A stretch of 64,000 nucleotides of DNA from assembly GCA_946902875.1 (NCBI GenBank), contig OX336354.1, forward strand, positions 9,025,247-9,089,246, given 5' to 3'. The notes below the pieces were generated by a model. The model made no database searches. It was not told the DNA's origin and was given only the letters and a program-made list of their open reading frames with translations. This DNA comes from Nematopogon swammerdamellus. Lineage: Eukaryota > Arthropoda > Insecta > Lepidoptera > Adelidae. Positions 1-11,900 of this stretch are shown here, piece by piece (positions within the stretch are counted from its first letter, which is position 1; every line of letters begins with the position of its first letter). A program made the position numbers and the translations under genes.

Positions 1-59
1 CCGTTCGAACTGATACCACCGCGCTGGAATCAGCAAAATTTTTTTTTGAGGAAATGTTG

Positions 60-245
60 AACCGTTGTTCTTTAGTAGGTTCGAGGTTCGAATACGGCCG
101 GCGACGCGTGCACCAATGAGTTTTTCTGACGGAAAAATTAACGTCCCTTCCCTTGCTCCTTACTAGGTGATTGTAGGGTTAGTATTTTACTGAGGTTCAA
201 ATTGTAGGGTTAGTACCACCGTGCTGCAAGTAGGATGGCGCGTTT
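60..245 (+). mobile_element. SINE fragment, Ser/Leu-tRNA-like family (S1)
   Basis: A decayed plus-strand copy of the SINE best preserved at 24,971-25,380. It keeps a GGTTCGAATA B-box-like stretch near 81, the caccaatgagttttt block and the cttactaggtg block. It ends where an oppositely oriented SINE starts at about 246. Confidence 0.6.
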
Positions 246-627
246 TTTTTATTTTTATGGAAACTGACACGGTTGTCTACATCACCTACAACGTCCGTGA
301 TGTCAGCCCATAACACCGGGTGAACTAGGTGCCATGTCAGTGGTTCCCCCTTTGATCGTGCCGACTGAACTGGTCGGAAAACACAAACTATTTACATAGC
401 CGTTTCAACCGACGTTTCATTCAGTGCGGTGGTACCAACCCGGGCGGGTTAAACCCTACCACCAAGTAAGATTAGGAAGGAAGGGACCTACAGTTTTACG
501 AGGAATCCGAACCTCGGTCAGCCTCCAACGGTCAGCGGTCACCCATCCATGTACTGACCGCACCCAGCGTTGCTTAACATTCAATAGCGACAGTTGACTG
601 TCTGCACCACTGAGCTATCGAGGCGTA
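246..627 (-). mobile_element. Full-length chimeric tRNA/5S-headed SINE (S2)
   Basis: Minus-strand SINE of about 380 bp. From its 5' end (627): a tRNA-like A box (TAGCTCAGTGG), then a block matching the internal control region of 5S rRNA (GTTAAGCAACG through CATGGATGGGTGACC), then a B-box-like GGTTCGGATTCC. A family body follows (cccgcccgggttggtacca; ttatgggctgacatcacgg), and an A-rich 3' end seen as t's at 245-258 on the plus strand. The 5S similarity is read directly; assignment as a Pol III retroposon is family knowledge. Confidence 0.8.
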
Positions 628-771
628 TTTTTAAGAAGCTATCGATCTGCCCTGATAGATGAAATTTAACATGTTTTAAAAATGAATATTATGTCAGGTG
701 ATTAACATTGATGGTACATCTACTAGAATCTGAAAGAGAGGAATGTTAACATAATAGCATACCTGCGGACT

Positions 772-817
772 ATTGTAGAGCTGCACAACCTAGGTATTCA
801 TTGTGCAGCTCTACAAT
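772..817. repeat. Short perfect inverted repeat (17-bp arms)
   Basis: Arms 772-788 and 801-817 are perfectly complementary around a 12-nt loop. It is not part of a recognised transposon terminus. Confidence 0.85.
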
Positions 818-899
818 TTCTGATTTACCCAAACGTTTAGGGAATCGGGGAAAACATTCGCAACTCACATTACACCAGTGCATGCATTTAGTCGTGTCG

Positions 900-1510
900 G
901 CTACACTGAACGGGCCACAAAACAAGGAATTAACTTTTTTTTTCTTTTTTTTATTGATAGCGCGACATGTGGCATCGTTTCACCTACAAGTAGGTGTCTA
1001 ACGATGCCCATGGTCATTCTGTGATGCACGGGGATTGCGAATGCCATGCCGGCCTGACAGGAGCCTTTTCACGCCCCTTTTGAAAAACCCCAGGCTATAT
1101 ACTTGGGAGGAAATAGATGGGCAGGGAGTGCGTTCGACATTCTCCCGGTTCTGTGAATAAAAGACCTACAGAACCGGTTGGTGCGTATCCGTGGTAGATC
1201 GATTGAATAGGGGTGCATCCCCTGCCCAGTACGCGTAGTGCGGAGGTGGAATGGGGACGGCCCCTCCCCATGGAATAGATAGACGATAGAACATACTTAG
1301 GGAACCGACGTGCCTACGGAGTTACAGTGGTTCTAAGTCGCGGGACACCACAGGGTCACCTACTAGTCGCACGGCACGACGCTGGATTGAGTCTAGCGGC
1401 GCAAGCTGGTATTTAGCTTAACTTAACTTCACTCAGTACGGTGGTATCAACCCCAAGTTCGGTAAGCGAAGGGAAAGGGCCTACAGCTTTACGTAAAATC
1501 CGAACCATGA
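900..1510. other. Intergenic repeat mosaic, no gene seen
   Basis: 950-1080 resembles, in inverted orientation, sequence at 6,240-6,420. 1,420-1,507 is a minus-strand scrap of the S2 SINE body (ggtggtatcaacccc, ctacagctttacg). The rest is unassigned and every frame is broken. Confidence 0.45.
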
Positions 1511-2479
1511 AGCAACTCGTGTTTAGGAAATCTCCGTAAACTGTAATGTTGTACCTAATAGAGTTATTATTCTGTGGTGATCCTATATAATGATATGCCC
1601 AGGTTCGAGTACCTAGGTATCATATACGAAATAACAGGACCCTAGCACTTATAGGTAGCATAATATAGGTATTTCATATTTACATGATGTATATAATTAT
1701 TACATCGTGTCGTGTTTATAATCATACATAGGTAGGTACGCTTTGTATGAATATACATAATTCTACATATTTTATAAGTGTTGTGGTTTCAAATAAATGT
1801 ATTGTTTAATAGCTGAGAACTTGGCTCCGCTCGAGTTTTTTTGTTTTTTTCTGAGACTGGAGAAGCTGTGTTCACGTCCGTTCGACTCCACTGCTCAGCT
1901 CATATGAATAATGGCGTGATGAGGGAGGTCTATGTCTGACAGTGGATTAATAAAAGGGCTAGATTGCGATCCAAAATAACCTACCACAAATAATGCGCTT
2001 AATTTCCTCAAACTTAAATTACTTTCGACTATATAACATGATATTATACTCTGCCTGCCCCTATACGTGATGGCGAATATAAGGAGATGAACAATTTTAA
2101 TATTGCAAAACATCACAGATCATATTACTCGGAGCCTTATGCAAATCGGTTGAGCACTTTTCCAGTAAATCACATGAGCACCAACTGAAGTGGCAAATTT
2201 TCTCCTACTGAGTTCACCGACCCCACTCACTGCTCAGCTCAAATGAATAGTCACGTGATACTAATAGCCTAAATGCTACCCCAAATAACTATGACCTATA
2301 TTTTTCTGAAAACTCTATTCGAATTGGTACAGAAATTTCGACATGTATTGAATCACTTCCCCAGATCCCCCCAATAATTTTTTTTGCGAATATTTGCAAT
2401 GAAATGAGCCAAATTTTACGTTTATTTATTTTACTATATTGATATGACTTATTACAATTTATACCTACTACCTATAACT
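1510..2479. other. AT-rich intergenic DNA, no gene seen
   Basis: No open frame with recognisable protein and no tandem array. The block near 1,890-1,920 (tcagctcatatgaatagtggcgtga type) recurs near 2,236, suggesting an old dispersed or locally duplicated repeat. Confidence 0.4.
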
Positions 2480-3790
2480 TAAATCAAATCAAATCAAATC
2501 AAATCAAAAATCTTTATTGCTTTTTTTGCAGCTTTTTTACAGTTTCTTCCATTACGGGTTTTTTGAGTATGCAAAATGCCTGAATGGGCGTACAATACAG
2601 CCTTCACATGCATAGAGCCATGCAAGGCTGGCTTTACAAATATAAATTTTACAATGTATCCATAAAAATAAAAAATAACTAAAAATAAAACAATATAACC
2701 TATTCGAAAATTTGCACAAACTCGTTCACTTTATAAAAACATTTGTCTAATAACCATTTAAATAGAGCATTTTTAAATAGTTTGAGTTCAGTGATTTCGT
2801 TTATTTCCTTTGGAACATTATTATAAATTTTAACTGCCATGTAATATATACTTTTGCGATATTGTGTAGTTCTAGGTTTTGTATTTATTAGTGTATTTTT
2901 CTGTCTCGTGTTATGGCTGTGCAATTCTTTCATTGGCTTAAAATATTCTGAGTGAGTTCTAACAAATACACACGTTTCATAAATGTACATAGACGGTACT
3001 GTCAATATCTTTACTTTTTTAAATAGCGGTTTGCAACTTTCTTTCTGTTTTACTTGGCAAATGGCGCGAATACATCGTTTTTGAATTTTTAAAATATTTT
3101 CTACGTTTGTAGAGTTCCCCCAAAACATTAAACCGTATCGTATATTTGACGAGACATACCCGTGGTATGCTGTTACAGCTGATTCTTCATTTGTAATTAT
3201 TTTTAATCTTCTTAATGCAAAAACGAATCTGCTGATTTTTGATTCAAGCTGGTCTATGTGTTCTTTCCAATTGCAGTTGCTATCGAGATTTATTCCTAAA
3301 AATTTCGTTTTGTTTACTTCTTCAATTTGTTCTCCCTTGTAGTTTATTTTAATGTTGTATTTGTTTCCATTTGTATTATAAAATTGCATTATATTAGTTT
3401 TACTTGTATTTATTATTAAATTATTATTTTCTAACCAATTTACTACTTTGGTAATACCTTTGTTTATATTTTGTTCGAATTCAATTAAATTTTCTTTTGA
3501 GCCTTTAACAATAAATGTGCTGTCATCTGCAAAAAGTACCATTTTGTGTGATATAGAGTCTGGCAAGTCGTTTATGTATATTAAGAATAATAAGGGGCCT
3601 AATATACTCCCTTGTGGAACTCCATGTGTAACAATTTTGAATTTTGATTTGTATTTCATCATCTTTTTTGTTTCCTGACAAATTTTAGAGACTTCGGTGC
3701 ATTGTTTTCTATGTATTAAATATGATTTTATCCATTCCAAAACATTTCCTCGAATACCATATCTTTCCTACAACTCCTACACTTGTCTTT
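2480..3790 (-). mobile_element. 5'-truncated non-LTR retrotransposon (jockey/CR1-like RT)
   Basis: A minus-strand frame at 3,740-2,700 encodes 346 aa of the C-terminal half of a LINE reverse transcriptase. Visible motifs, in order, are GVPQGSILGPLLFLIYINDL, the catalytic FADD in VLFADDSTF, WLENNNLIIN and KFLGI. The frame continues upstream to 3,790 (YGIRGNVLEWIKSYL) but with one in-frame stop, so this copy is dead. The 3' end is a short tandem TTTGA repeat (2,483-2,511 on the plus strand as aaatc units), a common way for such LINEs to terminate. The endonuclease and gag-like parts are missing, as in typical 5'-truncated insertions. Exact clade cannot be fixed by eye. Confidence 0.88.
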
Positions 3791-4284
3791 TGACTAAACA
3801 AAACATATTTGAGAAAACAGAATCGACGACGAAGTCCTAAGAAGAAGCCTTGAGTATTTCCAAACAAAAACGTTCTCTTTTAATTATTTCGAATAAAAAT
3901 TACATGTGTAAATAAAAAAAAAATCTTCTATTAGTGTGGACATCTGAAGATTTGAAATGGACGAAAAGTGGAAAACTCCGAAATCTAAATTCCTACGTGC
4001 GCTGTCTGGTAAAATATAAACGCCATCTGGTGATTAGAATAGGTATGTACTGAAATAAGTTTCGTTGCCTAATGAATGCCTTCAGTCAGCTGACAAAAAA
4101 TAAATAAAGCTCCATCTATCGACTGTTCTGAATATGATCATAGGGGTTGAATGTCAGGCAGGATAATGATGTGCGTAAGCATGCAAGCAGCTTCATTTAT
4201 TTGCACCTAGATGGCGCTGTTCACAATTTTCACGGCCAAAAATATAAACCCAATATTTTTCCTTTTGCGACGACGACGATTGAT
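3791..4284. other. Intergenic, nothing recognised
   Basis: AT-rich sequence without coding potential that I can support. Confidence 0.4.
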
Positions 4285-4615
4285 ACGACTTTTGATACGA
4301 CACGCTGTATCCCGATAATCGGGGTAAGCAGAGTAATCGGTGTCGCGCTGCAAGGACTCTGGTAAATTACAGCAAAACACCGACAGCCACTTTTCGCAAA
4401 GTAGGCATTCGGACAAGATAACTATCAAGCAGCGCAGCAAGTAAGGCACGAACACCCACCTACTACATTATTCGGTGGAAGGACCGTGCCAAGGTGGCTA
4501 TCCTGTCGCCCTTTAGCACGGCATTTGTCCTTTTCCCTTAGTTACCTTTTACGGCATGCACCGTTAGAGATGTAGTGGGGCTATTCTTTTTAAGTATATA
4601 CCCGCCCAGCGATTA
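4285..4615 (-). mobile_element. SINE family S3
   Basis: Minus-strand copy of a roughly 300-bp dispersed repeat. Read on the minus strand it begins with the ggggcta...ccccactgca block near 4,570-4,600, continues through gtcgccttttac and the gccaaggtggctatcctg block, and ends at the cccgataatcggggtaagcagag block (4,310-4,340). Further copies lie at about 22,735, 30,590, 31,675, 36,405, 52,521 and 53,565. Confidence 0.65.
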
Positions 4616-5084
4616 TTTTCTATTATTCTTCAAAATGCACAAATTTTCCGAAATGCTGTATCTATTTGACATATTATCGTGGGCTGAAAAGATAAATGCT
4701 AACAAGAAAATAAATATTTAAGAAGACAGTGCCGCATAATATTGGTTTGGTTTGAATGAATTTTTGATGTAGCCTCCCTATTCTGAGACTCCGAGCCGCG
4801 CCGCAGGGAAATTATTTCAAGGACTGGACACACTGAAGTAATTTCTGTTCTATGGAATGTTTCATAGAGATTAGTCGTCGGTTTTAGGGCGACGACGCGA
4901 CGGCCGGGCGGCTCCTAGTTTCTCTACCTTTTGCAGTTATCAACATTACAATCAAATTACAATATGTGATTTTAAATAACAGTGTGTGATTCGGTTAGTA
5001 AAGTTAGTTAAAGGTTAGTTAAAGGTTAGTCGGTTAGGTTTGGTAGGTCGGGGGTCAGTCAGGGGTCAAATTTAGGACCACCGG

Positions 5085-5345
5085 AGTTTCCCCTGATGAT
5101 AAACGACCTTCCGTTTGTGATTAGGATTGCGTTGTGTTTCTTGTTCGCGGATGATTTAAAAATATTCAGGGAAGTTCGAAGCCGGGCCGACAGCCTGGCT
5201 GATGGCTCACCAATGGGACATAGATGAAGTTAACTATTGTAATCTAGCTAAAAAGCTGCACTTCAATGTAGATAAGTGCATGCATGTTAGTTTCTCAAGA
5301 AAAAATGCTCCAACGCCAATAGTTTTAATAAATGCAAGAGTTATA
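5085..5345 (+). pseudogene. LINE reverse transcriptase remnant
   Basis: Plus-strand decayed RT. MINDLPFVIR is followed by LFADDLKIFREV (catalytic FADD near 5,145), then FNVDKCMHVSFSRKNAP near 5,260 in a shifted frame. At least one frameshift separates the segments. Jockey-like by motif pattern; non-functional. Confidence 0.75.
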
Positions 5346-5615
5346 TAGTCATATACTTTAATAAAAAAATAGCATAAATAAATATGTATAAGACGTAAGC
5401 TAGGGAACGCATTAGGTTAAACCTGCAATGTTCCTTAGATTTAAAATAAAGTAAATAAATAAATAAATAAAATGCATATTTCTTTACTTTTATATTCATG
5501 TAATTTACAAACATATTCATTATATTCACGTATTTTGTCATTACTTTCAAATGCATTTTACACAGCATTTAAAAATTATTATTATATCTCGTATTCACTG
5601 AAGTTCGGCGCAGTT

Positions 5616-5756
5616 TAACCTACACCCGTGTTCTCCGCATCATATTTTTGTATGGAGAAAGGAAGTTCGCAAATCTATCACTAGAGGCGCTGCTCCGTTT
5701 CTCCATACAAAATGATGCGGAGAACACGGGCGTAGCGTAGTACGCGGTGTAGGTTA
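5616..5756. repeat. 141-bp foldback / MITE-like inverted repeat
   Basis: Outer termini taacctacacc (5,616) and ggtgtaggtta (5,746-5,756) are complementary. Inner arms cccgtgttctccgcatcat (5,625-5,643) and their complement (5,712-5,730) are perfect. The loop is about 70 nt. Found between the stop of the channel gene and a LINE scrap. Confidence 0.7.
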
Positions 5757-5842
5757 AGTCTCGTGATTTAAGGGTACAGAGTTCCGAGCGACACGCATTG
5801 ATCGAAATGCTGGCCAGCTCCGTCGGTAGTGAGTGACTCCCC

Positions 5843-5961
5843 TCAACGCCTCAGTTGCTGAAGCATCCGCTCGAGCGGCTTCAGGATCACAAAGTACACA
5901 AGTTCTGCGACACTGATCACGCTGAAGCCTAGGAACAGACTCAGCAACCCGCCTATTGCAC
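5843..5961 (-). CDS. DEG/ENaC exon 10 (pore helix and C-terminus)
   Basis: Acceptor TGTTTTCAG. Encodes GAIGGLLSLFLGFSVISVA, ELVYFVILKPLERM and stop TGA at 5,845-5,843. The LGFS segment holds the G-x-S selectivity filter. Confidence 0.94.
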
Positions 5962-8900
5962 CTGAAAACATGTTTCCGTATACATACTAGTTATGTAGCT
6001 ACACGTAAATGTTATTTAACTGAAGAGGCTAAACTAGGTTAATGTAAATAAAAATAAATATTATTTTTAAATACATATTTGCCAACCTGTAAATGTTAGT
6101 TTTCATAAGGTAGTGTTTCCTAAGTAAACCGGTTTAGCCGTTTTCGATCTATAGAGAAATAAAAAAGTGAATAAATACGTAACGTGAACATGTACGTTCT
6201 ATGTGACTACACAAGTAAATTGAACATCGAAAAACCAAGAAAATTCGGTACTGAAAATATTAGTTGATGTAAAATAATAGCCTTTCCCCAGCGTCATTCA
6301 GGCCGGCATCGTATTCGTAACCCCTACGTACGACCCAATGTCCATGGGCGTCGTTAGACACCTTATGGGTGGCTCGGCGCCACATGTCGCGCTTAGTATA
6401 AAAAAAAAACATTAGTCCTCCTCCAAGGCGGACTGGCACCTCCACGGCGGTCAAATTGGCTGCGCCTGCGGTTTAGACCTCGGGCAGAGCCACCCAGTTC
6501 GGAAGCAATAAAAAAAAAGTTGCTTCCGAGAAGTCTTTCCAACGTTGCAGGATGAAATCACTTTCCAAAATTGTAATTTCATCCTGCAACGTTATTCCCG
6601 GGACCACGAGCAGCTTATTTCTATCCACACACAGGACCGCGGTATTTACAGCGGCCCACTAGAGCACGTATACACTCGGTGTCTCTGTCAACAAGGAGGT
6701 CTGGCTGACGTGCCTACTGCCCTCAAGCCCGGCTTACCTGGGCCTGTGCCCGAGGGCCCGGGCACGCAAATACAACGATAATGTCCGAATAAATACTCTG
6801 CCTGCATTATCATATAGGTAATCTACCTGCCTACCACGAAACAAGGCGGAAGGAAGGAATTCCTATAAATAAAGCGAAGTTTCTACGGGCGGTCTTGTAT
6901 CGTAACATAATAAAATAATAATAAAATATTTCTTTATTCAGGTAGGTACTCAGTTCTAAAAATATACATAATTTCGTTAAAGACTAAAACATAATAAAAT
7001 CAATATAAAACTTAGGTATGATCAGCGACACATTTTAACATCAGATTATCTGTCCTTGTTAGTGTCTCAAGGAGCGAGGCTTTACTTTAACGTTCTATAG
7101 CGCAGAAGTCGTCGAGCCTGTTTTCCGTGAATATGCCAGACGCGCTACACCCCCACGGCGGCAGTTGTACTGCACGCACGCTCGCTGCGTGTACTGGCAC
7201 CACAATGAGGCGGTATAGAGCACCTGGCAGTACGCTTGGAAAAGCGTCAGCTTCACCTGCCTGGAGCAATGCGAGAATCGGCGCGAGAGCATATTGCTTC
7301 TTATCGCGATATGGCGCGGCGTTACTTTTCCATGTCGTCATCGTCTGTCAGTCTGTCTGTTACTATGTGACGAAGGTATTTAAACTTTGTGACGATTCTC
7401 AAGTGGGAACCGCGCAAAGTTATCGGGGCGTGTGACTTGGGCCGCTTCCATATCTGAAAACAATCACCCCCGTTTTCTTTACATTATTAACTAGCTAGGC
7501 CATGGTCTGCGGCGGCGGCGTTCCCCCTCTGGATCGCCAGGCTGATCCGCTGCTTGAAATGCGCCCGGGCACGGCGGCGGTCGCCAAAGGCGTCAATGAG
7601 TAGTTTTCCCAATTTCTTGGAAAGACTAATCGCGTCCGGGTTCCATGCCCCAAGAATATCTTGAATCATATTTCTATATTATCAATTATCTAATTCAAAT
7701 GAATATGATGCTGCATTTCATGCGAGAAGGCACCGCAGAATATTTGGATACACTTACCCACGAGATAGTAATCGTCGTACTGAACATGTCGGTGTAGGCC
7801 AAGGAACATGTCATCATAGAAGTGGACGTTGATACGCGTCACCTCGCCCCTGTAGACATTCAGACATTTTCATGTTATTCGCTGCTCTTGCTCATACTTA
7901 TCTAACAATTTTCGCGATATTGTCTACATATTACATATGTACAAATGTACATACGATCTACAGATTTTGTCCCTGGTTAATCTCCTGGTTAAACCCCTGG
8001 ATTAATCCCTGAATTTTCATGTTAAGAATAAAAAATTAAATGACTGATCATGTGATATGTCTTCGCTCCAATAAGAGCAGAAATAGTAAATATACCTATG
8101 AAACCAGCGCTTCTTCCTCTAAATTTTATTTTATAGAACCTGGCATGATTAGTTATATCTGCCTCATAAAACATTGGTGAAGTGAGTGCCATGTCAGTGG
8201 AAGCACTGACATGGCACTCACTTCACCAATTGGATTTGCCGGCTACACTGAACTGGACAGAAAACACGAACTATTTTTATAACCGCTTCGGTCGACCTTC
8301 ATTCAGTGCAGCGGTGCCATTCGAATGGGTTTAAACCCTACCAACTTTTGTTTGTGTTTTATATGGAAACCTCCATACCTAACCTACCTAAACTATGTAG
8401 TAAGGTAATGGAATGGAAGGGAACAAGTTGAATCCGAATCAAGTCCACCAGCCACTTCTCGATCTGAACAATCCTCACTCTTTCAAAGGACCATCAGTCC
8501 ACGGCGGGTAATGCTCAGCGTAGTCGCTCTTAAAGTCAGAGTAGAACAGTCTGCTGTAGTAGAGGACATCGTTGCAACTGGGGTAGCAAGCAGCGGATGA
8601 TTCCGTTGTTGCTCCGTAGAACAAGGCGATCCTAGCCTCTTGTGCGTCCCCTGCAATTGTTACATATGATTTTATATTATGTTTTGATTGATATTGATGA
8701 TGATAGCGTTTGTCCGCGAATCCGCTTGCGCGAACTTCGGATTGATCAAAACGTGAGCTACTTCCATGCTAAATTTTGAATTCAGAAGTGACCTGACTGA
8801 CAGACGACAATTAATATTATACCTAATAGTTGGATTTGAGTTCAACTTCTTGCTGATCTTAGCCTACATATATGTTTTTTTTAACTATAATTTTTTACCA

Positions 8901-11900
8901 CTATATTCAATCCATTACATGACTAGGTGTGTTCTCCCATTGGCCTTGTTGGCTATAGTAAACATTTATGTTAGAATTTGGAATGTTCAAAGTATTTTGT
9001 TTTAGTTTCTGTATTTGCAATGTACTTACTTTCGACCCTTTTGACGCAGTTGTAATCCGCGCGCGTGGTGCATATGGAGTCATGCAGATTCTTCTCTGTG
9101 TAATTAAATCCAACAACAGTCATACATATCTTGTTAGAAATTAATGAATAAAAAAATTACTTCTATGTAAGAACTTTCCAGTTGGAGTGAAGCCTAATTT
9201 ACAAATTATTTAATACACACAACTGCCTGAAGATACATACTACAGTACAGGTCTTTCTGTGCAAATGTTCAATGAAATAATTGACGATGAATTGATTTTT
9301 GAAACAATACACAAAGAAACCAAAATATTCCGTATTGCCAATCACTTTACCAATCTCGATCCACATCACCAAAAATAATAAATATCCATAATATGAAGAG
9401 TGGGTATAGTCCATGACAAACTTACGTGGCCAATATATAGGAACGCATCCACACACGTCTCTAGCTGCGCTAACCAGCAAGTTATGCTTACAGTTGCTGT
9501 CAGTATACATGGCATAGTACTCCAACTGGATTTCGTCCTGAAAGAAGCACTTCCTCTTCTCCGGGTCTACGGGTCTCAGAGCTGTCTCGGTCTGGTGCGT
9601 GGCGGCCGTTACCTCTATGGTCGTCATCCGCTCCATGGGTACTCGAATCACAGTACTGACGTAGACGTGGTCAGCTGGTGAGTCAACGATCAGCTGGAAT
9701 ACCTTATTTTATTAGATTTTAAACGCGTGATGCTTCAAACAGATGCTGGCGTCTTTACTTACACTTCATCGCTCTCTCAAATTCCAACGGGTATTTCTTC
9801 GAAAATACATCTACCATCAGCTCAACTTTCATAATGTTCGCTGCGTAAGCCCACCGCACATGGTCAACTTATGGCCTTACTCGGTTTGAGAGTACAGCAT
9901 TCACTGACTGGAACGGACTGGACCGTCTCCGAACTATCACCATTGTCACCATAATCGATTTGAGATGATGAGGCTCTCATCGAGCTTTATCATGAAAGCG
10001 GGCATGGGAGGATTGAAAAGTTGATAAACAGGATATTTTCTGCCCTGGTAAAGGTAAGTTCTGGGGAGACTTACATACATACTCATTACTCACTAACAAC
10101 AGGGCATTGTTCATGTCCTCCAACATATCAGCGGGGGGACCAAATCTCACAACGATGAGGGATGCCTGTTCAAAGCATTGAGCCGATCACATACATATAG
10201 TGAAGATGGGATAAAGAACAGTTAACTTACGGCTATTCCAGGCCGTGTAAGTCATTTAGCCCATCACAAAATATGTAAAGACTAATTGAACTTAATTAAA
10301 CCCACATTGAAGCCCGAACTGGAGCCATCACAGTCGAACTGCCTCTCGCTGCTGTTTAAAAACAATTCCAGAGTGAGGCCGTGTTGCTCTCCCGATGCTA
10401 TGGCTCTGTAAGGTAGGCTGCTCTTCTCATAGGACAGGTCGTTGGCGTAACCTTCGTCCAGCGACCACACGGGAAGTCCTGCCAAATTGCCGTGGCCGAT
10501 AGCTTGATGCCAAGCCCGCGTTACGTTTGTCCTGAAATAGGATTGGATGGGTTAGGCACCCATGGTTTACCCTGCATTATTTGGGGTAGAACTCAAGAGT
10601 AATAGGATGTGATCGCAAGCCACAACCGAACGTACTAATTCGAGTTTAATGAGGTTTGCCACTAGGTATGCACGTGGTCCGTAACGACGCAATCTGCCGA
10701 CGCACCAATGTAGTCAATATTGGACACCGGGTGGCAAAGCTCAAGTGGCAGTGGACTGGGCATGTTAGCCGTAGAGACGACGACCGTTGGAGTACCCGTG
10801 TCCTACCCGTAGACATGAAAACGGAGTGTGGGAAGACCACCAGCCAGGTGGGACGATGACATCAACTACGTCGGCGGAAAGCAGTGGTTCCGTACTGCTG
10901 AAGGCAGGGAGGATTGGAGAGGCGGGTGTCCATCAGTGGATGCATACACGCTGACTGACGGACTGACATGCCCATCAATTCATCAACACTACCGACATAG
11001 GTGTGTCTCAGTCTCAACCATTGGTTATAAATCTGGCTCATAAGGAGACAAACCTAATTCAGGTCGCCATATTCTTATGTGTTTTTATTAGTTTCATGTT
11101 ATGATTAATAACATGGAGTCTGAAGCACTTACATTCCGTTTAAAGGCAGAGTATTGAAGCCGTAGCAGAGTCCGTAGTTAGTGAAGACAGGGTTGAAATA
11201 TTTTCTGCAGCAGTCGGCAGAGTTCCACGGCCGCTCCTCGTCGTCTGTCAGGGACTTCCAGTCGCATCGCTTTATTACATCCTCACAGCTAAGAGATGCC
11301 TTCAAGAAAGCAAATTGTATCTGGTAATAATTTTAAGAAACTACTTTGCAGCAGTGTCTAATTTCAAGACAAACATTCAGTGACTGAACATTGTGATTGA
11401 CTGACGACTAGTTTTTTATTAGAACACATTGGCCTTCGTCTTTTATTTCTGCTAATAAACGAAGCCACATCGTTAAAAAATAATGAGAATCTGCAAATTC
11501 CAGTAAACTTTTATTAAATTTTATTTAATTGTTCTTAAAACACTTGGTATATCGTTTTTGCTAAAATTAAAATTCCCTTCCTAAAAAACACTTCACGCTG
11601 AGCAACTAAAAACTAAAAATGTCTGCATTGTACCGAGACTGTTTCATCCCCTTAAAATTTCTGTTCTCTCAGATATTCCTTCAGTCGCAGACATAAATCG
11701 AAACCACTAGGGGTGAGACCTCACCCCTAGTGGTCACCACCTTCAAAGCCAACATCATGAATGGCTGCCATTGCAACTTTACTGTGGACTTGTGTGCGGG
11801 GGCGTTATCCTGGTGAAACCGAATAACTTTCGTGATAAAATTTACGACTCAAATAAAAAAATAAAAAACAAGAGACAATCTGTTCATTACAGACGTCTTA

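Noticed and set aside
7087..7435. Overlapping frames on both strands (84-102 codons)
   Set aside because: No domain, no matching splice phase with the channel gene, lies in its last intron.
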